Positions 45,299-54,861 of a stretch of DNA of 64,000 nucleotides are shown here, piece after piece. The stretch covers positions 1-64,000 of the forward strand of contig JAIRNC010000025.1 of assembly GCA_031258255.1 (NCBI GenBank), written 5' to 3'. Under the pieces are notes generated by a model that saw only the letters and a list, made by a program, of their open reading frames with translations, was not told where the DNA came from and searched no databases. The DNA comes from Synergistaceae bacterium (lineage in GTDB: Bacteria; Synergistota; Synergistia; Synergistales; Synergistaceae). Position numbers and translations under genes: made by a program. Numbering within the stretch: the first letter of the stretch is position 1; each line of letters opens with the position of its first letter.

Positions 45299-47209
45299 AT
45301 GAATAGGAACAGAGACTTCGACGTAATAATTATAGGCGGAGGCCATTCTGGGTGCGAGGCCGCGCTGGCCGTTTCCCGCCTGGGCTTTCGCGCGCTCCTC
45401 TTGAACCACAACATCGACAACACGGCGCTCATGCCCTGCAACCCGGCCATAGGGGGCCCTGCGAAGGGAAACCTCGTCCGCGAGCTGGACGCCTTGGGCG
45501 GCGAACAGGCGCTCGCTGCCGATTTCGCGACGCTCCATCTGAGGTGGCTGAACACGTCCAAGGGGTTCGCCGTGCGGACGCTCCGCGCGCAGTGCGACCT
45601 GAAGGACTACGCCTCGCGCTACTCGCGGGTATTGGCAGAGGTACCGGGCCTCTTCGTCTACCAGGGGATGGCCTCGGAGATCGTCGTGGATGCCGGGCGC
45701 GCCTGCGGGGTCGTCACGCGCGCCGGCGAAAAGTTCAGCGCATCGCGCGTGATCCTGGCGTCCGGCACGTACATGAGGGGGGTCGTCCACATGGGCATGA
45801 CGAGCTTCCCCTCCGGCCCGCTGGGACAGGTGCCGTCCCCGGAGATATCCGAGTCGCTCGCGCGTACGGGGATCGAGCTGAGGCGCTTCCGCACGGACAC
45901 GACGCCCCGCATATGCCGCCACAGCGTAGACTGGGACTCCCTGCCGCTACAGCCCAGCGACCCGTCTCCGGCGGCCTTCTCCCACTGGGGGCCGAAGAAG
46001 CTCCACAGGGGCTATTTCTGCGCTCAGACCAGGACGTCCGCCAGGACCCACGATATTTTGAAGGCAGCGCTCGGACGCAGCCCCCTCGCCACGAAAAAGC
46101 TGGACACGGCGGGGCCGCGGTACTGCCCGTCCATTGACGACAAGATCCTGAAGTTCCCGGACAAGGAGTCGCACCCCATCTTCCTGGAGCCAGTCGGGAG
46201 GGAGAGCAGGGAGGTCTACATGCAGAATTTCTCGACGACTAGCCCCCCTGACGTCCAGATCGAGATGATACACACGCTGCCCGGCTGCGAGCGGGCGCTC
46301 ATGATCCGCCCCGGGTACGGGATAGAGTACGACTACGTGAGCCCGGAACAGCTCGAGCCGTGGCTGGAGACGAGGAGCGTCAGGGGGCTGTACTGCGCCG
46401 GCCAGATATGCGGGACGTCAGGTTACGAGGAGGCCGCCGCGCTTGGCCTGATGGCCGGGATAAACGCGGCGCTGTCGCTTCGCGGGCAGGGGCCGCTCGT
46501 TCTGGGCCGCGACCAGGCATATATCGGCGTGCTGATAGACGACCTAACGACGCGCGGGACGGACGAGCCGTACAGGATGCTGCCGAGCCGGTGCGAGCAC
46601 AGGCTCCTGATGCGGCACGACAACGCTGACGACCGGCTCTGCCGCGTAGGCATGGAGATCGGGCTCCTAAGCGCGGACAGATGGGCGGCCTTTGAGGCCA
46701 GGAAGCGGGCAATCGAACAGGAGCGGGAACGGCTCGCGGCGATCAGGGTGCCGGCCTGCGACAGGACGAACGCCATACTGCGCGAAATGGGGTCCTCTCC
46801 GCTCGCCGAGCCGGCCTTCGCCATGGATCTGCTGCTGAGGCCGGAGATATCGTGGGACGGGCTCTTGAAGCTCATAGACTCCGACCTCTCGGCCGACCTG
46901 GGCGCGAAGATAGAGATAGAGGCTAAGTACGCAGGTTACGCGAGGCGCGAGGCTGGGCGTGTCAGGAGGCTGTCGTCCATGGAGAGGCTCAGGATCCCGG
47001 ACGGGATGGAGTACGGGGAAATCCCCGGCCTGTCCGCGGAGGCATCCGAGAAGCTGTCCCGCGTATGCCCGAGGACGCTTGGACAGGCGTCGAGGATCCC
47101 CGGCGTGAACAACGTGGACCTGCAACTCGTGCAGGTGGCGATAGAACGCGCCAGAAGGCTCTCCGACGGGGGCCGCGCCGGCGCCGCCGGCAGGGATCTG
47201 CCTTGCTGA
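45299..47209 (+). CDS. mnmG: tRNA uridine-5-carboxymethylaminomethyl modification enzyme MnmG (GidA)
   Basis: 636 aa from ATG 45299. The N-terminal FAD site IIIGGGHSGCEAALA near residue 10, PCNPAIGGPAKGNLVRE near 45, the family signature GPRYCPSIDDK near 275 and PGYGIEYDYV near 340 are all present, with a helical C-terminal domain. With MnmE it modifies U34 of several tRNAs. The frame is open upstream, but that part is antisense to cheC. No Shine-Dalgarno sequence precedes the ATG and a TATAAT lies 7 nt upstream. Confidence 0.95.
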   Translation: MNRNRDFDVIIIGGGHSGCEAALAVSRLGFRALLLNHNIDNTALMPCNPAIGGPAKGNLVRELDALGGEQALAADFATLHLRWLNTSKGFAVRTLRAQCDLKDYASRYSRVLAEVPGLFVYQGMASEIVVDAGRACGVVTRAGEKFSASRVILASGTYMRGVVHMGMTSFPSGPLGQVPSPEISESLARTGIELRRFRTDTTPRICRHSVDWDSLPLQPSDPSPAAFSHWGPKKLHRGYFCAQTRTSARTHDILKAALGRSPLATKKLDTAGPRYCPSIDDKILKFPDKESHPIFLEPVGRESREVYMQNFSTTSPPDVQIEMIHTLPGCERALMIRPGYGIEYDYVSPEQLEPWLETRSVRGLYCAGQICGTSGYEEAAALGLMAGINAALSLRGQGPLVLGRDQAYIGVLIDDLTTRGTDEPYRMLPSRCEHRLLMRHDNADDRLCRVGMEIGLLSADRWAAFEARKRAIEQERERLAAIRVPACDRTNAILREMGSSPLAEPAFAMDLLLRPEISWDGLLKLIDSDLSADLGAKIEIEAKYAGYARREAGRVRRLSSMERLRIPDGMEYGEIPGLSAEASEKLSRVCPRTLGQASRIPGVNNVDLQLVQVAIERARRLSDGGRAGAAGRDLPC

Positions 47210-47688
47210 AAAGGCCGGGTGGTAGGCACCCGATATACAGCGCCCTCGGCATCGGGTCGCCGATGTTGCGCGCCTGCGCCGCGCTGGCCGCCATAGAACG
47301 CGAATGGCACAGGATCGTGGGCCCCGCGCTAGCCCTGCGCAGCCGCCCCACGGCCTACGAGGACGGCGTTTTGGTCGTGGCCGTCGAAGGACAGCTGGCG
47401 CTTCAGGACATGAACTTCAAAAAAAGGCAGATCATCGCGGCGATACGTGACAACACCTGGCTGGATCTGAGCGACATTAAAATCGAGCCAGGCCGCAAAA
47501 CAACGCACCAAGCCACCGTCATGCCCGCCCAGCGCGCGAGACGGATCACGCCGGTCAAAATAGACGCAACGGCGCTGGAGAGACTATCCGGCGAAATACT
47601 CTCCGCCTACCCCGACCTCGACCCAGCCCTCGCGGCCTCCATCGCCCGCTGCCGCCTGATAAGCGGCGGCCAAGGACAGCAACGATAA
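47203..47688 (+). CDS. DciA-like protein (DUF721)
   Basis: 161 aa from TTG 47203, overlapping the end of mnmG. The early segment LAAIEREWHRIVGPALALRSRPTAYEDGVLVV is the DUF721 signature, followed by LQDMNFKKRQIIAAI. DciA proteins load or recruit the replicative helicase in bacteria lacking DnaC. The C-terminal 60 residues are unassigned. Adjacency to mnmG and nearby gyrase genes fits a chromosome-maintenance neighbourhood. Confidence 0.75.
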   Translation: MLKRPGGRHPIYSALGIGSPMLRACAALAAIEREWHRIVGPALALRSRPTAYEDGVLVVAVEGQLALQDMNFKKRQIIAAIRDNTWLDLSDIKIEPGRKTTHQATVMPAQRARRITPVKIDATALERLSGEILSAYPDLDPALAASIARCRLISGGQGQQR

Positions 47689-47695
47689 TATAGCC

Positions 47696-48436
47696 TTATT
47701 TCCCCATGCTCGGGCGCTCTTCGTCGTGGGGGTTTATCGAAAGCCACGCGCCCCAGTCGAATCCCAGGGGGCCGCTGGCTATGTAGACGCTTATGAGCGC
47801 CAGAAGCGCCCTAGGCTTGAGAGCGACGCAAAAGGAGATCACTATGCCCATGAGGATAGCGGCCTTTACCTTGTTTACGTTGCCCTTGCGAAGAAGCTTA
47901 AGGTTGCCGTAAGGTATCGTAGAGATCATCAGGCTGCCCAAAAGGACCATCAACGCCACCGCCGCGTATGGCGCGAGCGGGATGCCGGCTATCACTATGG
48001 ACGCCAGCGCCATCCCGGCGGCCGGGATAGGGAGGCCCTGAAAGGGGCCCGTCACGTGCATGACGTTAAAGCGCGCGAGGCGCAGGACGCCGCAGAGCGC
48101 GAAGAAAGCCGTCCCAAGCGTGGCCGGCATACCGGCGCTGCCATCGACGTACACGGCGTATATCAGAAACGCAGGGGCGGCGCCGAATGACAACGCGTCG
48201 GCCAGGCTGTCCAGCTCCTCACCAAAAGCGCTGCTGCCGCCGAGGCTGCGGGCCACCCTCCCGTCCATGTAATCAAAGAAAACGGCGATCACGAGGATTA
48301 GCGCGGACGGCAGAAAGTGTCCCCGGTACGTGAGCATCAGCGAGAACATCCCGCACAGGACGCTCCCGCTCGTAATCATGTTCGGCAGGATCTTATTGAA
48401 TGGAATGTTCCTTACTCGCCTTCTCCGCTGCGGCAT
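47696..48436 (-). CDS. pssA: CDP-diacylglycerol-serine O-phosphatidyltransferase
   Basis: 246 aa, multi-pass membrane protein. The CDP-alcohol phosphotransferase motif is complete: DYMDGRVARSLGGSSAFGEELDSLAD near residue 49-74. It makes phosphatidylserine from CDP-diacylglycerol. The upstream gene in the same operon encodes phosphatidylserine decarboxylase, and the coding regions overlap by 25 bp, so the pair runs the route to phosphatidylethanolamine. Confidence 0.94.
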   Translation of the reverse strand: MPQRRRRVRNIPFNKILPNMITSGSVLCGMFSLMLTYRGHFLPSALILVIAVFFDYMDGRVARSLGGSSAFGEELDSLADALSFGAAPAFLIYAVYVDGSAGMPATLGTAFFALCGVLRLARFNVMHVTGPFQGLPIPAAGMALASIVIAGIPLAPYAAVALMVLLGSLMISTIPYGNLKLLRKGNVNKVKAAILMGIVISFCVALKPRALLALISVYIASGPLGFDWGAWLSINPHDEERPSMGK

Positions 48437-49056
48437 CGATCAACCACTCCTATCTTCGACTCGCCGGCACGAACTACATCGCCAACCTTGACGGCGCACC
48501 GAACCCCCGCCGGCAGATAGACGTCGACCTTCGAACCTAGCTTAATCATACCATATCGATCTCCACGCGCAAGCCTGTCGCCGCGCCTCACCTGGCAAAC
48601 GATCCGGCGGGCCATTATGCCGGCGATCTGGACGAGCGTCGTCCTGCCCTGTTCTGTCATTATCCCCACGTAAAGGCGCTCGTTTTCCAGAGAGGACTTC
48701 GGGGCTATCACGAACCATTTTTTGCCAGGCACGTACCTCAGATCCTCCACCGTGCCACCGGCAGGGAAGCGGTTTACGTGGACGTCGGTGCCGTTCATGA
48801 AAATGCCTATCTTCGTCGTCTGCCCCGCGTAAGGGTCCACCGCGCCCTCCACTACCTCGACCACCCTGCCGTCAGCCGGGCTCACCCACGCGCCCTCGTC
48901 CTCCGGCGGCGTCCTGTCGGGGTCCCTGTAAAACCATGCCGCCCCGCACAGCAGCAACAGGAAAATAGCGCCAGCCAGGGCAGAGAAGAAAAACGCCGCA
49001 GCCGCGCAGAGCGCCACGGTCGCTACGGTCGGCAGGCCGGGGCGCGCCAGGCGCAT
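48412..49056 (-). CDS. psd: Phosphatidylserine decarboxylase proenzyme
   Basis: 214 aa, the short PSD-B/PSD-A form. Two N-terminal membrane helices (about 8-42) are followed by WFYRDPDR, SPADGRVVEV, the catalytic DVHVNRFPAGG near residue 91 and the self-cleavage LGS near 174 (IKLGSKVDVYLP), where serine becomes the pyruvoyl group. It lies 4 bp after gyrA and overlaps pssA. The gyrA-psd-pssA grouping on one strand suggests a shared transcript. Confidence 0.92.
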   Translation of the reverse strand: MRLARPGLPTVATVALCAAAAFFFSALAGAIFLLLLCGAAWFYRDPDRTPPEDEGAWVSPADGRVVEVVEGAVDPYAGQTTKIGIFMNGTDVHVNRFPAGGTVEDLRYVPGKKWFVIAPKSSLENERLYVGIMTEQGRTTLVQIAGIMARRIVCQVRRGDRLARGDRYGMIKLGSKVDVYLPAGVRCAVKVGDVVRAGESKIGVVDRCRSGEGE

Positions 49057-49060
49057 GGCG

Positions 49061-51523
49061 CTACTCCTTGGAGGACGCTGGGTCGGCCTTCACTATGCTC
49101 ACGTCAGCCAGCACGTCACCCTCGTCCAGCTTCACCATCGTGTAGCCGGTGGCAGTCCGGCTGAGGCTGGATATCTCCCCTGCGCCCAGCCGCACGACCC
49201 TGCCGCGCCCGCTGATTGCGACCAGCTCGTCGTCCTCCGCCACGCCCCAGGCGCCTATTATGTCCCCGGTGCGCTTGCTGTGGTGTATGCCCATCACGCC
49301 GCCCGTAGCCCTGTGGTGCGGCGTGAACTCGCTGTATGGCGTACGCTTGCCTATGCCCTTCTCGCACACTATCAAAAGCTGCCGCCCGGGGATTATGACG
49401 TCGCACCCCACGACGTGGTCGCCCTCCGAGAGCTTTATCCCGCGCACGCCGTGCCCGGCGCGCCCCTGCGGGCGGAACTCGTTCTCGCTCACCCGCAGCG
49501 TCTGCCCCATGGCGGTCGTGAGCAGGAGGTCGTCGTTGCCGTTAGTGATCCGCACCCTCGCGATGGCGTCGTCGTCGTGTACGCCCAGCACGCGCCTCCC
49601 CGCTTTCGTCAGCCCTTCGAGCTCCTCTATCGGGAGACGCTTCGCCAGCCCTTTTTTCGTGACGAAGAAGACGAACTTCGCCTCCCCGTGGTTCATGTCG
49701 CGCATGGCCACGACCTTCTCGTCCGGCTCTATGGACACGAGCGAGCCTATCATCTTGCCCTTCCCTGTCTTGGGCTCTGGTATGACGAGACCCTTCAGGC
49801 CGAATATCCTGCCCTTCGTCGTGAAGAGGCAGAGGGTGTTGTGCGTCGTCGTCACCTTCACCAGGGCGATCTCGTCCTCCGGCTTCGGGGTAGCGCCCTT
49901 CACGCCCTTCCCCCCCCTAGCCTGGAGCCTGTAGTCCTGCAAGGGCATCCGCCGTATGTATCCGTCCCTGCTCAGGACGACCACGATCTCCTCTTCCTGA
50001 ATGAGATCCTCCGCGCCCACGTCGTCGGCGGAATCCTGTATCTCGGTCCGGCGCTTGTCGGAATACGATTTTTTCAGGCCCTCCAGCTCATCGGCGATTA
50101 CGGCGTCCAGCACGGCCGGGTTGCCCAGTATCGTGCGGTAGCGCTCGATGTCCGCCAAAAGCGTGGCCAGCTCATCCTCCAGCTTGTGTCGCTCCAGTCC
50201 GGTGAGACGCTGGAGGCGCATATCCAGGATAGCCTGCGCCTGAGCCTCCGAGAAGGAGAGGGCTTGAACCAGCTCAGTCCTCGCGGTAGGCACGTCCTTC
50301 GAGGACCTTATGACCCGTATTACCTCGTCTATCATGTCAAGGGCGCGGATAAGGCCCTCCACGATATGGGCGCGCTCCTCCGCCTTCCGGAGGCGGAACT
50401 CGGTGCGGCGCCGGACTACGGTCCGCCTGTGCTCTATGAAGACGTTGATGATGCGCTTGAGGCCCATCTCCACGGGACGCCCGTTCACGAGGGCTAAGTT
50501 GATCACGCCGAACGTGCTCTGGAGCTGGGTGCGTATGTAGAGCTGCCGCAGGACGATGTTCGGGTCGGCGTCCCTGTGGAGCTCTATTACGATGCGCATC
50601 CCCTCCCTGTCGGAGGACTCGTCGCGCATGTCGGTTATGCCGTCTATCTGCCCGTTCTGGGCGCCCTTTGCTATCGTCTCTATCAAGTTTGCCTTGCTGA
50701 CCATATAGGGTATCTCGGTGATGATGATGGCGTTCTTGCCGCGCTTTAGCTCCTCTATCTGGGCGCGCCCCCGTAAGGTGACCTTCCCGCGCCCGGTGGA
50801 GTAGGCTTCGATAACGCCGTCCCGCCCCAGTATGACGCCTCCGGTCGGGAAGTCCGGCCCAGGTATGAGGGTCATGAGGTCCCCCAGCTCTATATCAGGG
50901 TTCTCCATTACGGCGCGGACGCCGTCCACGACCTCTCCGAGGTTGTGCGGCGGCATGTTGGAGGCCATGCCAACGGCTATGCCGGAGCTGCCGTTCACCA
51001 GGAGGTTCGGCATGAGGGAGGGCAGGAGGGTGGGCTCTTTCAACGATTCGTCGAAGTTCGGCCCCCAGTCCACCGTCTCCTCGTCTATATTGAGCAGCAT
51101 CTCCTCGCCTATGGAGTGCAGCCGCGCTTCCGTGTACCGCATCGCGGCGGGAGGGTCGTCGTCGATGGAGCCGAAGTTCCCCATGCCCTCCACGAGGGGG
51201 TACCTCATGCTGAAATCCTGCGCCATCCTGACCATCGTGCCGTAAATCGCCTGGTCGCCGTGCGGGTGGTATTTACCCATCGCCTCGCCCACGATGCGGG
51301 CCGACTTCTTGTACGGCTGGCTGTGCCTGAGCCCCAGCTCGAGCATGGAGTAAAGGACCCGTCTCTGAACCGGCTTGAGGCCGTCGCGCGCGTCCGGTAT
51401 CGCGCGCCCCACTATCACGCTCATGGCGTAATCCAGATAGCTGTGCTTTATCTCGTCCTCTATTGGGAGCGGCAAAACCCTGTCGAACAAGTTCTGTTGC
51501 CTGTTATCGTGATCCATTGACAT
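49061..51523 (-). CDS. gyrA: DNA gyrase subunit A
   Basis: 820 aa. The catalytic tyrosine is in AMRYTEARL near residue 129, the GyrA box is [10 protein letters not shown] near 535, and the C-terminal beta-pinwheel repeats follow. The quinolone-resistance region reads [17 protein letters not shown]: Gln91 and Gly95 stand where E. coli has Ser83 and Asp87. The two residues that anchor the drug's water-metal bridge are therefore both absent. It is followed by psd after 4 bp. A terminator upstream (51542-51574) separates it from the Lrp gene. Confidence 0.97.
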   Translation of the reverse strand: MSMDHDNRQQNLFDRVLPLPIEDEIKHSYLDYAMSVIVGRAIPDARDGLKPVQRRVLYSMLELGLRHSQPYKKSARIVGEAMGKYHPHGDQAIYGTMVRMAQDFSMRYPLVEGMGNFGSIDDDPPAAMRYTEARLHSIGEEMLLNIDEETVDWGPNFDESLKEPTLLPSLMPNLLVNGSSGIAVGMASNMPPHNLGEVVDGVRAVMENPDIELGDLMTLIPGPDFPTGGVILGRDGVIEAYSTGRGKVTLRGRAQIEELKRGKNAIIITEIPYMVSKANLIETIAKGAQNGQIDGITDMRDESSDREGMRIVIELHRDADPNIVLRQLYIRTQLQSTFGVINLALVNGRPVEMGLKRIINVFIEHRRTVVRRRTEFRLRKAEERAHIVEGLIRALDMIDEVIRVIRSSKDVPTARTELVQALSFSEAQAQAILDMRLQRLTGLERHKLEDELATLLADIERYRTILGNPAVLDAVIADELEGLKKSYSDKRRTEIQDSADDVGAEDLIQEEEIVVVLSRDGYIRRMPLQDYRLQARGGKGVKGATPKPEDEIALVKVTTTHNTLCLFTTKGRIFGLKGLVIPEPKTGKGKMIGSLVSIEPDEKVVAMRDMNHGEAKFVFFVTKKGLAKRLPIEELEGLTKAGRRVLGVHDDDAIARVRITNGNDDLLLTTAMGQTLRVSENEFRPQGRAGHGVRGIKLSEGDHVVGCDVIIPGRQLLIVCEKGIGKRTPYSEFTPHHRATGGVMGIHHSKRTGDIIGAWGVAEDDELVAISGRGRVVRLGAGEISSLSRTATGYTMVKLDEGDVLADVSIVKADPASSKE

Positions 51524-51541
51524 ACCTCCGCTAAGACGCTC

Positions 51542-51574
51542 AAAAAACCAAGCGGCGGGAACTCCGCCGCTTGG
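51542..51574 (-). terminator. Rho-independent terminator of the Lrp/AsnC gene
   Basis: Perfect 11-bp stem (51548-51558 with 51564-51574), 5-nt loop, followed on the minus strand by six T. It lies between the Lrp gene end (51608) and the gyrA start. Confidence 0.85.
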
Positions 51575-51607
51575 GGAAATTCTGGAGCATATTTTACCAC
51601 TTATTTT

Positions 51608-52069
51608 TTAGATTGGGAAAAAGGGCGAGAGTACCCTCGACGATACAGGCGACGAGAGGACGATTGACGTCGTGGTCTGGCCGTAGTTGCCGATCTGGTT
51701 GATGATCTCCTCCAGGTGGCCGACGGACGCTACGACGACCTTTAGGATGAAGCCGTCCGCCCCCGTGAGGTGATGCCCCTCGACCACTTCAGGTATGGTG
51801 CGGGCCATTTCGTCGGCTTCCTTCAGCTTGCCGACGTTCGCCGCCACCCTTATGAAGGCGGTGATCGGGAACCCGAGCTTCTCCTGATCCACTACGGCCC
51901 TGTACTCCTTGATATAGCCAGCTTCCTCCATGCGATGCACCCTCTCGGCCACTGCCGGAGAGGACAGGCCCACACGCCTTCCCAGCTCACTGAAAGAAAT
52001 CCTGGCGTTCTCCTGAAGGGCCCTTAGGATCTGTCTGCCTATGTCGTCCAACAGTTTGTCTCCCTGCAT
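51608..52069 (-). CDS. Lrp/AsnC family transcriptional regulator
   Basis: 153 aa from ATG 52069 with AGGAGGAG 9 nt upstream. An N-terminal helix-turn-helix (ILRALQENARISFSELGRRVGLSSPAVAERVHRME, about 14-48) precedes the RAM effector-binding domain (about 75-145, with HHLTGADGFILKVVV). These regulators sense amino acids or other small molecules as octamers. It has its own promoter and terminator, and the divergent glycerol cluster starts 960 bp away. Its targets are not evident. Confidence 0.9.
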   Translation of the reverse strand: MQGDKLLDDIGRQILRALQENARISFSELGRRVGLSSPAVAERVHRMEEAGYIKEYRAVVDQEKLGFPITAFIRVAANVGKLKEADEMARTIPEVVEGHHLTGADGFILKVVVASVGHLEEIINQIGNYGQTTTSIVLSSPVSSRVLSPFFPI

Positions 52070-52161
52070 CTCTCTGTCTCCTCCTACAATTAAATTATTC
52101 CGGACATTGTCGCTGCACCGGAAGCAAAACATTAAAAATTGGCGCGAATTGCACTCTGAAA

Positions 52162-52189
52162 ATTATAAAGCATCCTTGAACTCAGCCAA
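52162..52189 (-). promoter_or_regulatory. Promoter of the Lrp/AsnC gene
   Basis: Reading the minus strand: TTGGCT (52189-52184), 16-bp spacer, TATAAT (52167-52162), about 95 bp upstream of the ATG. Confidence 0.5.
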
Positions 52190-52315
52190 CAACGCGATTG
52201 TACGCTCGTTTCTATCCTCTCCTTGCATATTGTAGCCTACTCACATGCTACATGAAACATTATCTGCGCCGTCCGCAGTAGGGTGATAAAAACAAAGCGC
52301 TTAATTGTGGATTAC

Positions 52316-52328
52316 GTTATCAGATAAC
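52316..52328. promoter_or_regulatory. 13-bp perfect palindrome GTTATCAGATAAC
   Basis: GTTATC and GATAAC half-sites around a central A, in the spacer between the Lrp gene and the glycerol operon. It looks like a dimeric regulator site; the binding protein is unknown. Confidence 0.35.
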
Positions 52329-52570
52329 ATTCAAAAACGCAAGCATTTAAAGTGAGGTTTTTATCTTGGAATGATTACTTTCGTCCGTTTTCCTGAAAAG
52401 GAGTCGCTTTTAATGACGCGCGCAGACACATCCGTGGCGTCCGCATGGCGACTCAAGAAAATGCCCGGGCTTTTCGGCGCCCTTCGATTGGTGATTTAGT
52501 GATTCTGGTCCTTTGCGGGGAAGCTGTCGGAGGGCGCCGTTGTTTTTGTTCGATTTTTTCTCCTTGCCTA

Positions 52571-52598
52571 TTGCAAAATACGCAAAAAGCGTTATAGT
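52571..52598 (+). promoter_or_regulatory. Candidate promoter of the glycerol operon
   Basis: TTGCAA (52571-52576), 16-bp spacer, TATAGT (52593-52598), on the plus strand about 435 bp before glpF. If used, the mRNA has a long untranslated leader. Confidence 0.4.
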
Positions 52599-53033
52599 CA
52601 GGACGTGATCTGCTAATGCAGTCCTCTGGCCGTCGGCAAGTCAATGGCTTTATTAATGATAAACTACAAGACATGGTGTCGCGATAATAGTTTACGTAAA
52701 TTCACACGGTCTTCGTTTGAGGGTGCGTCCTGGTGGGGTTCGCTTTCTGTCCGGGGTTCCCCATGGCGGATGGGTTTCTCTTGCGGAAGCGCTTTTTTCG
52801 GTGTTTATGTTTTGAGCCCGGGCGAGGAGCTTTGGCCGATCTCGAAGGAAGGGGGGATGCGGGTAAAGATCGTCCAGAAGCGTGCCACGCAGCCGAATCT
52901 GATTGATTGTTAGGGGCCAAGGGGCGGAGATCCGGCCCTCGCGGCATTATGGTTCCTGGGCGGCGCAAGCCGTTTAGGCAAGTCGGTCAACGGTTCATTA
53001 ATCTCACATAATTCCAAACGGAGGGGTTAAGCT

Positions 53034-53765
53034 ATGAACAATCTGATAGGCGAGTTTCTCGGCACCATGACGCTGGTGGCCTTTGGGGACGGGGTTGTCG
53101 CCAACCTCGTTTTGAAGGACACGAAGGGAAACGGCGCAGGTTGGGTTCACGTAAACTGGGGGTGGGCCTTCGGACTCATGATGGGCATCTATGCCGCGTG
53201 GGCGTTCGGCTCCGGCGAGGCGGACCTGAACCCCGCCGTCACCATTTTCAAGTTCCTTATCGGCGGACACTACACGGCCGCTCAACTCGTCCCGACCATC
53301 ATCGCTGAGCTCGCGGGCGGTGTAGCGGGCGGCGTTGTCGTCTACTTCCTCTATCTCAACCACTGGGCTGCCACCGATGACCCGGGCCTCAAGCTCGCCG
53401 TCTTCGCCACCGGTCCGGCCCGACGCGACGTTTTCGCTAACTTCATCACTGAGGTCATAGCCACGTTCTTCCTCATCATGGGCATCCAGGTCATCGTCAG
53501 GGCCATGGGAACGAACGAAGTAAACGTGTTCCTCCTGCCGTTCATGATCGGCGGGCTGCTTTACACGCTGGGCGCCGGCATGGGCGGACCTACCGGCTAC
53601 GGCATGAACCCTGCCCGTGACATGGGGCCGCGCATCGCCCACGCCATATTGCCGATACCGGGCAAGGGGACAAACGACTGGTCTTGGGGCCTCACAGTGG
53701 CCACGGCGGGACCGATAGTCGGCGGGCTCCTGTCCGTCGCGGCCTATAAGCTGGCAGGCTGGTAG
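53034..53765 (+). CDS. glpF: Glycerol uptake facilitator (MIP/aquaglyceroporin)
   Basis: 243 aa, six membrane helices. Both NPA boxes are present: DLNPAVTIFKF near residue 63 and the GMNPARDMGPR segment near 196. Arg after the second NPA is part of the selectivity filter. It opens the glycerol cluster and lets glycerol diffuse in, where GlpK traps it as glycerol 3-phosphate. ATG 53034 follows GGAGGGG. Confidence 0.93.
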   Translation: MNNLIGEFLGTMTLVAFGDGVVANLVLKDTKGNGAGWVHVNWGWAFGLMMGIYAAWAFGSGEADLNPAVTIFKFLIGGHYTAAQLVPTIIAELAGGVAGGVVVYFLYLNHWAATDDPGLKLAVFATGPARRDVFANFITEVIATFFLIMGIQVIVRAMGTNEVNVFLLPFMIGGLLYTLGAGMGGPTGYGMNPARDMGPRIAHAILPIPGKGTNDWSWGLTVATAGPIVGGLLSVAAYKLAGW

Positions 53766-53854
53766 AGACAGAAGCAGATGGTTTAGCGGTTATTTAGTCT
53801 TTTTTTGCGGCCCCTAACAATAAAATCAGCGCGTTTACAAGGAGGCGATGTAAC

Positions 53855-54853
53855 TTGAAGAAACTCATAAACAAAGTCGACGACGTAGTGGTCGAGTCAC
53901 TGGCCGGCATGGGCGCCGCTTTCCCGGATCTGATAAGGGTGATCCCGGAGGTCCGCGTCGTGGCCCGCAAGTCGGCGCCCTGCCCGAAGGTGGCCGTGAT
54001 ATCCGGCGGCGGCAGCGGGCACGAGCCGATGCACGGCGGGTTCGTAGGCTACGGTATGCTGGACGCGGCTTGCGCCGGCGAGGTCTTCACGTCCCCCAGC
54101 CCTGATCAGATGTACGAAGCGGCCAAGGCGACGGACGGAGGCAAGGGGATCTTCTTCCTCGTGAAGAACTACACGGGCGACATCATGAACTTCCAGATGG
54201 CGGCCGACATGCTGGCGGGTGAGGGGATCAAGGTCGAGCAGGTGGTAGTGAACGACGACGTGGCCGTGAAGGACTCGCTCTACACGGCGGGGCGCAGGGG
54301 CGTCGGCGGGACCGTGCTGATAGAGAAGATCATAGGCGCCTACGCCCAGGCAGGCGCGTCGCTGGATGAGGTCAAGGCGCTGGCGGAGGAGACGAATTCC
54401 AATGTGCGCTCCATGGGGATGGCGCTCACGAGCTGTACCGTCCCGGCGGCCGGCAAGCCGACGTTCGACCTCCCGGGCGACGAGATAGAGCTCGGGATTG
54501 GCATCCACGGCGAACCTGGGCGCGAGAGGGTCAAGCAGAAGACATCCAGCGAGATCGTAGAGTACATGGCGGCCGCTATCACGGACGACCTCCCGTTCAA
54601 AGCGGGCGACGAGGTGCTGGCGTTCGTCAACGGGATGGGAGGCACGCCGCTCATAGAGCTGTTCGTTGTCTACAACGACCTCAAGAAGTTCCTGGACAAG
54701 AGGGGCATCGTGGTCGCCCGCAACCTGGTGGGCAACTACATCACGAGCCTCGACATGCAGGGTTGCTCCATAACGCTGCTCAAGCTCGACAGCAAGACGA
54801 AGGCACTGTGGGACTACCCGGTCGAGACCCCTGGATTGCGCTGGGGGAGGTAA
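53855..54853 (+). CDS. dhaK: Dihydroxyacetone kinase subunit DhaK
   Basis: 332 aa. It shows VISGGGSGHEPMHGGFVGYGMLDAACAGEVF (about 49-80) and the substrate-binding histidine in LGIGIHGEPG near residue 219, to which dihydroxyacetone binds covalently. With DhaL and DhaM it phosphorylates dihydroxyacetone to DHAP. It starts at TTG 53855 after AAGGAGG. The next gene starts 8 bp after the stop. Confidence 0.95.
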   Translation: MKKLINKVDDVVVESLAGMGAAFPDLIRVIPEVRVVARKSAPCPKVAVISGGGSGHEPMHGGFVGYGMLDAACAGEVFTSPSPDQMYEAAKATDGGKGIFFLVKNYTGDIMNFQMAADMLAGEGIKVEQVVVNDDVAVKDSLYTAGRRGVGGTVLIEKIIGAYAQAGASLDEVKALAEETNSNVRSMGMALTSCTVPAAGKPTFDLPGDEIELGIGIHGEPGRERVKQKTSSEIVEYMAAAITDDLPFKAGDEVLAFVNGMGGTPLIELFVVYNDLKKFLDKRGIVVARNLVGNYITSLDMQGCSITLLKLDSKTKALWDYPVETPGLRWGR

Positions 54854-54861
54854 GAAGAGTC

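Larger units (their letters stand above)
52070..53033. other. Long intergenic region between Lrp gene and glycerol operon
   Basis: About 960 bp without a convincing gene. It holds the minus-strand Lrp promoter (52162-52189), a 13-bp palindrome (52316-52328) and a plus-strand promoter (52571-52598). After that promoter come about 430 bp of GC-rich leader, with short open frames on both strands that lack ribosome sites. No known riboswitch was recognised. Confidence 0.6.

Noticed and set aside
49055-50497. 480-codon open frame antisense to gyrA
   Set aside because: It is a mirror of gyrA coding sequence with no ribosome site or family motif.
52644-52913. 89-codon plus-strand open frame in the glycerol-operon leader
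   Set aside because: There is no ribosome site, the composition is unlike neighbouring proteins and an overlapping minus-strand frame is equally open.
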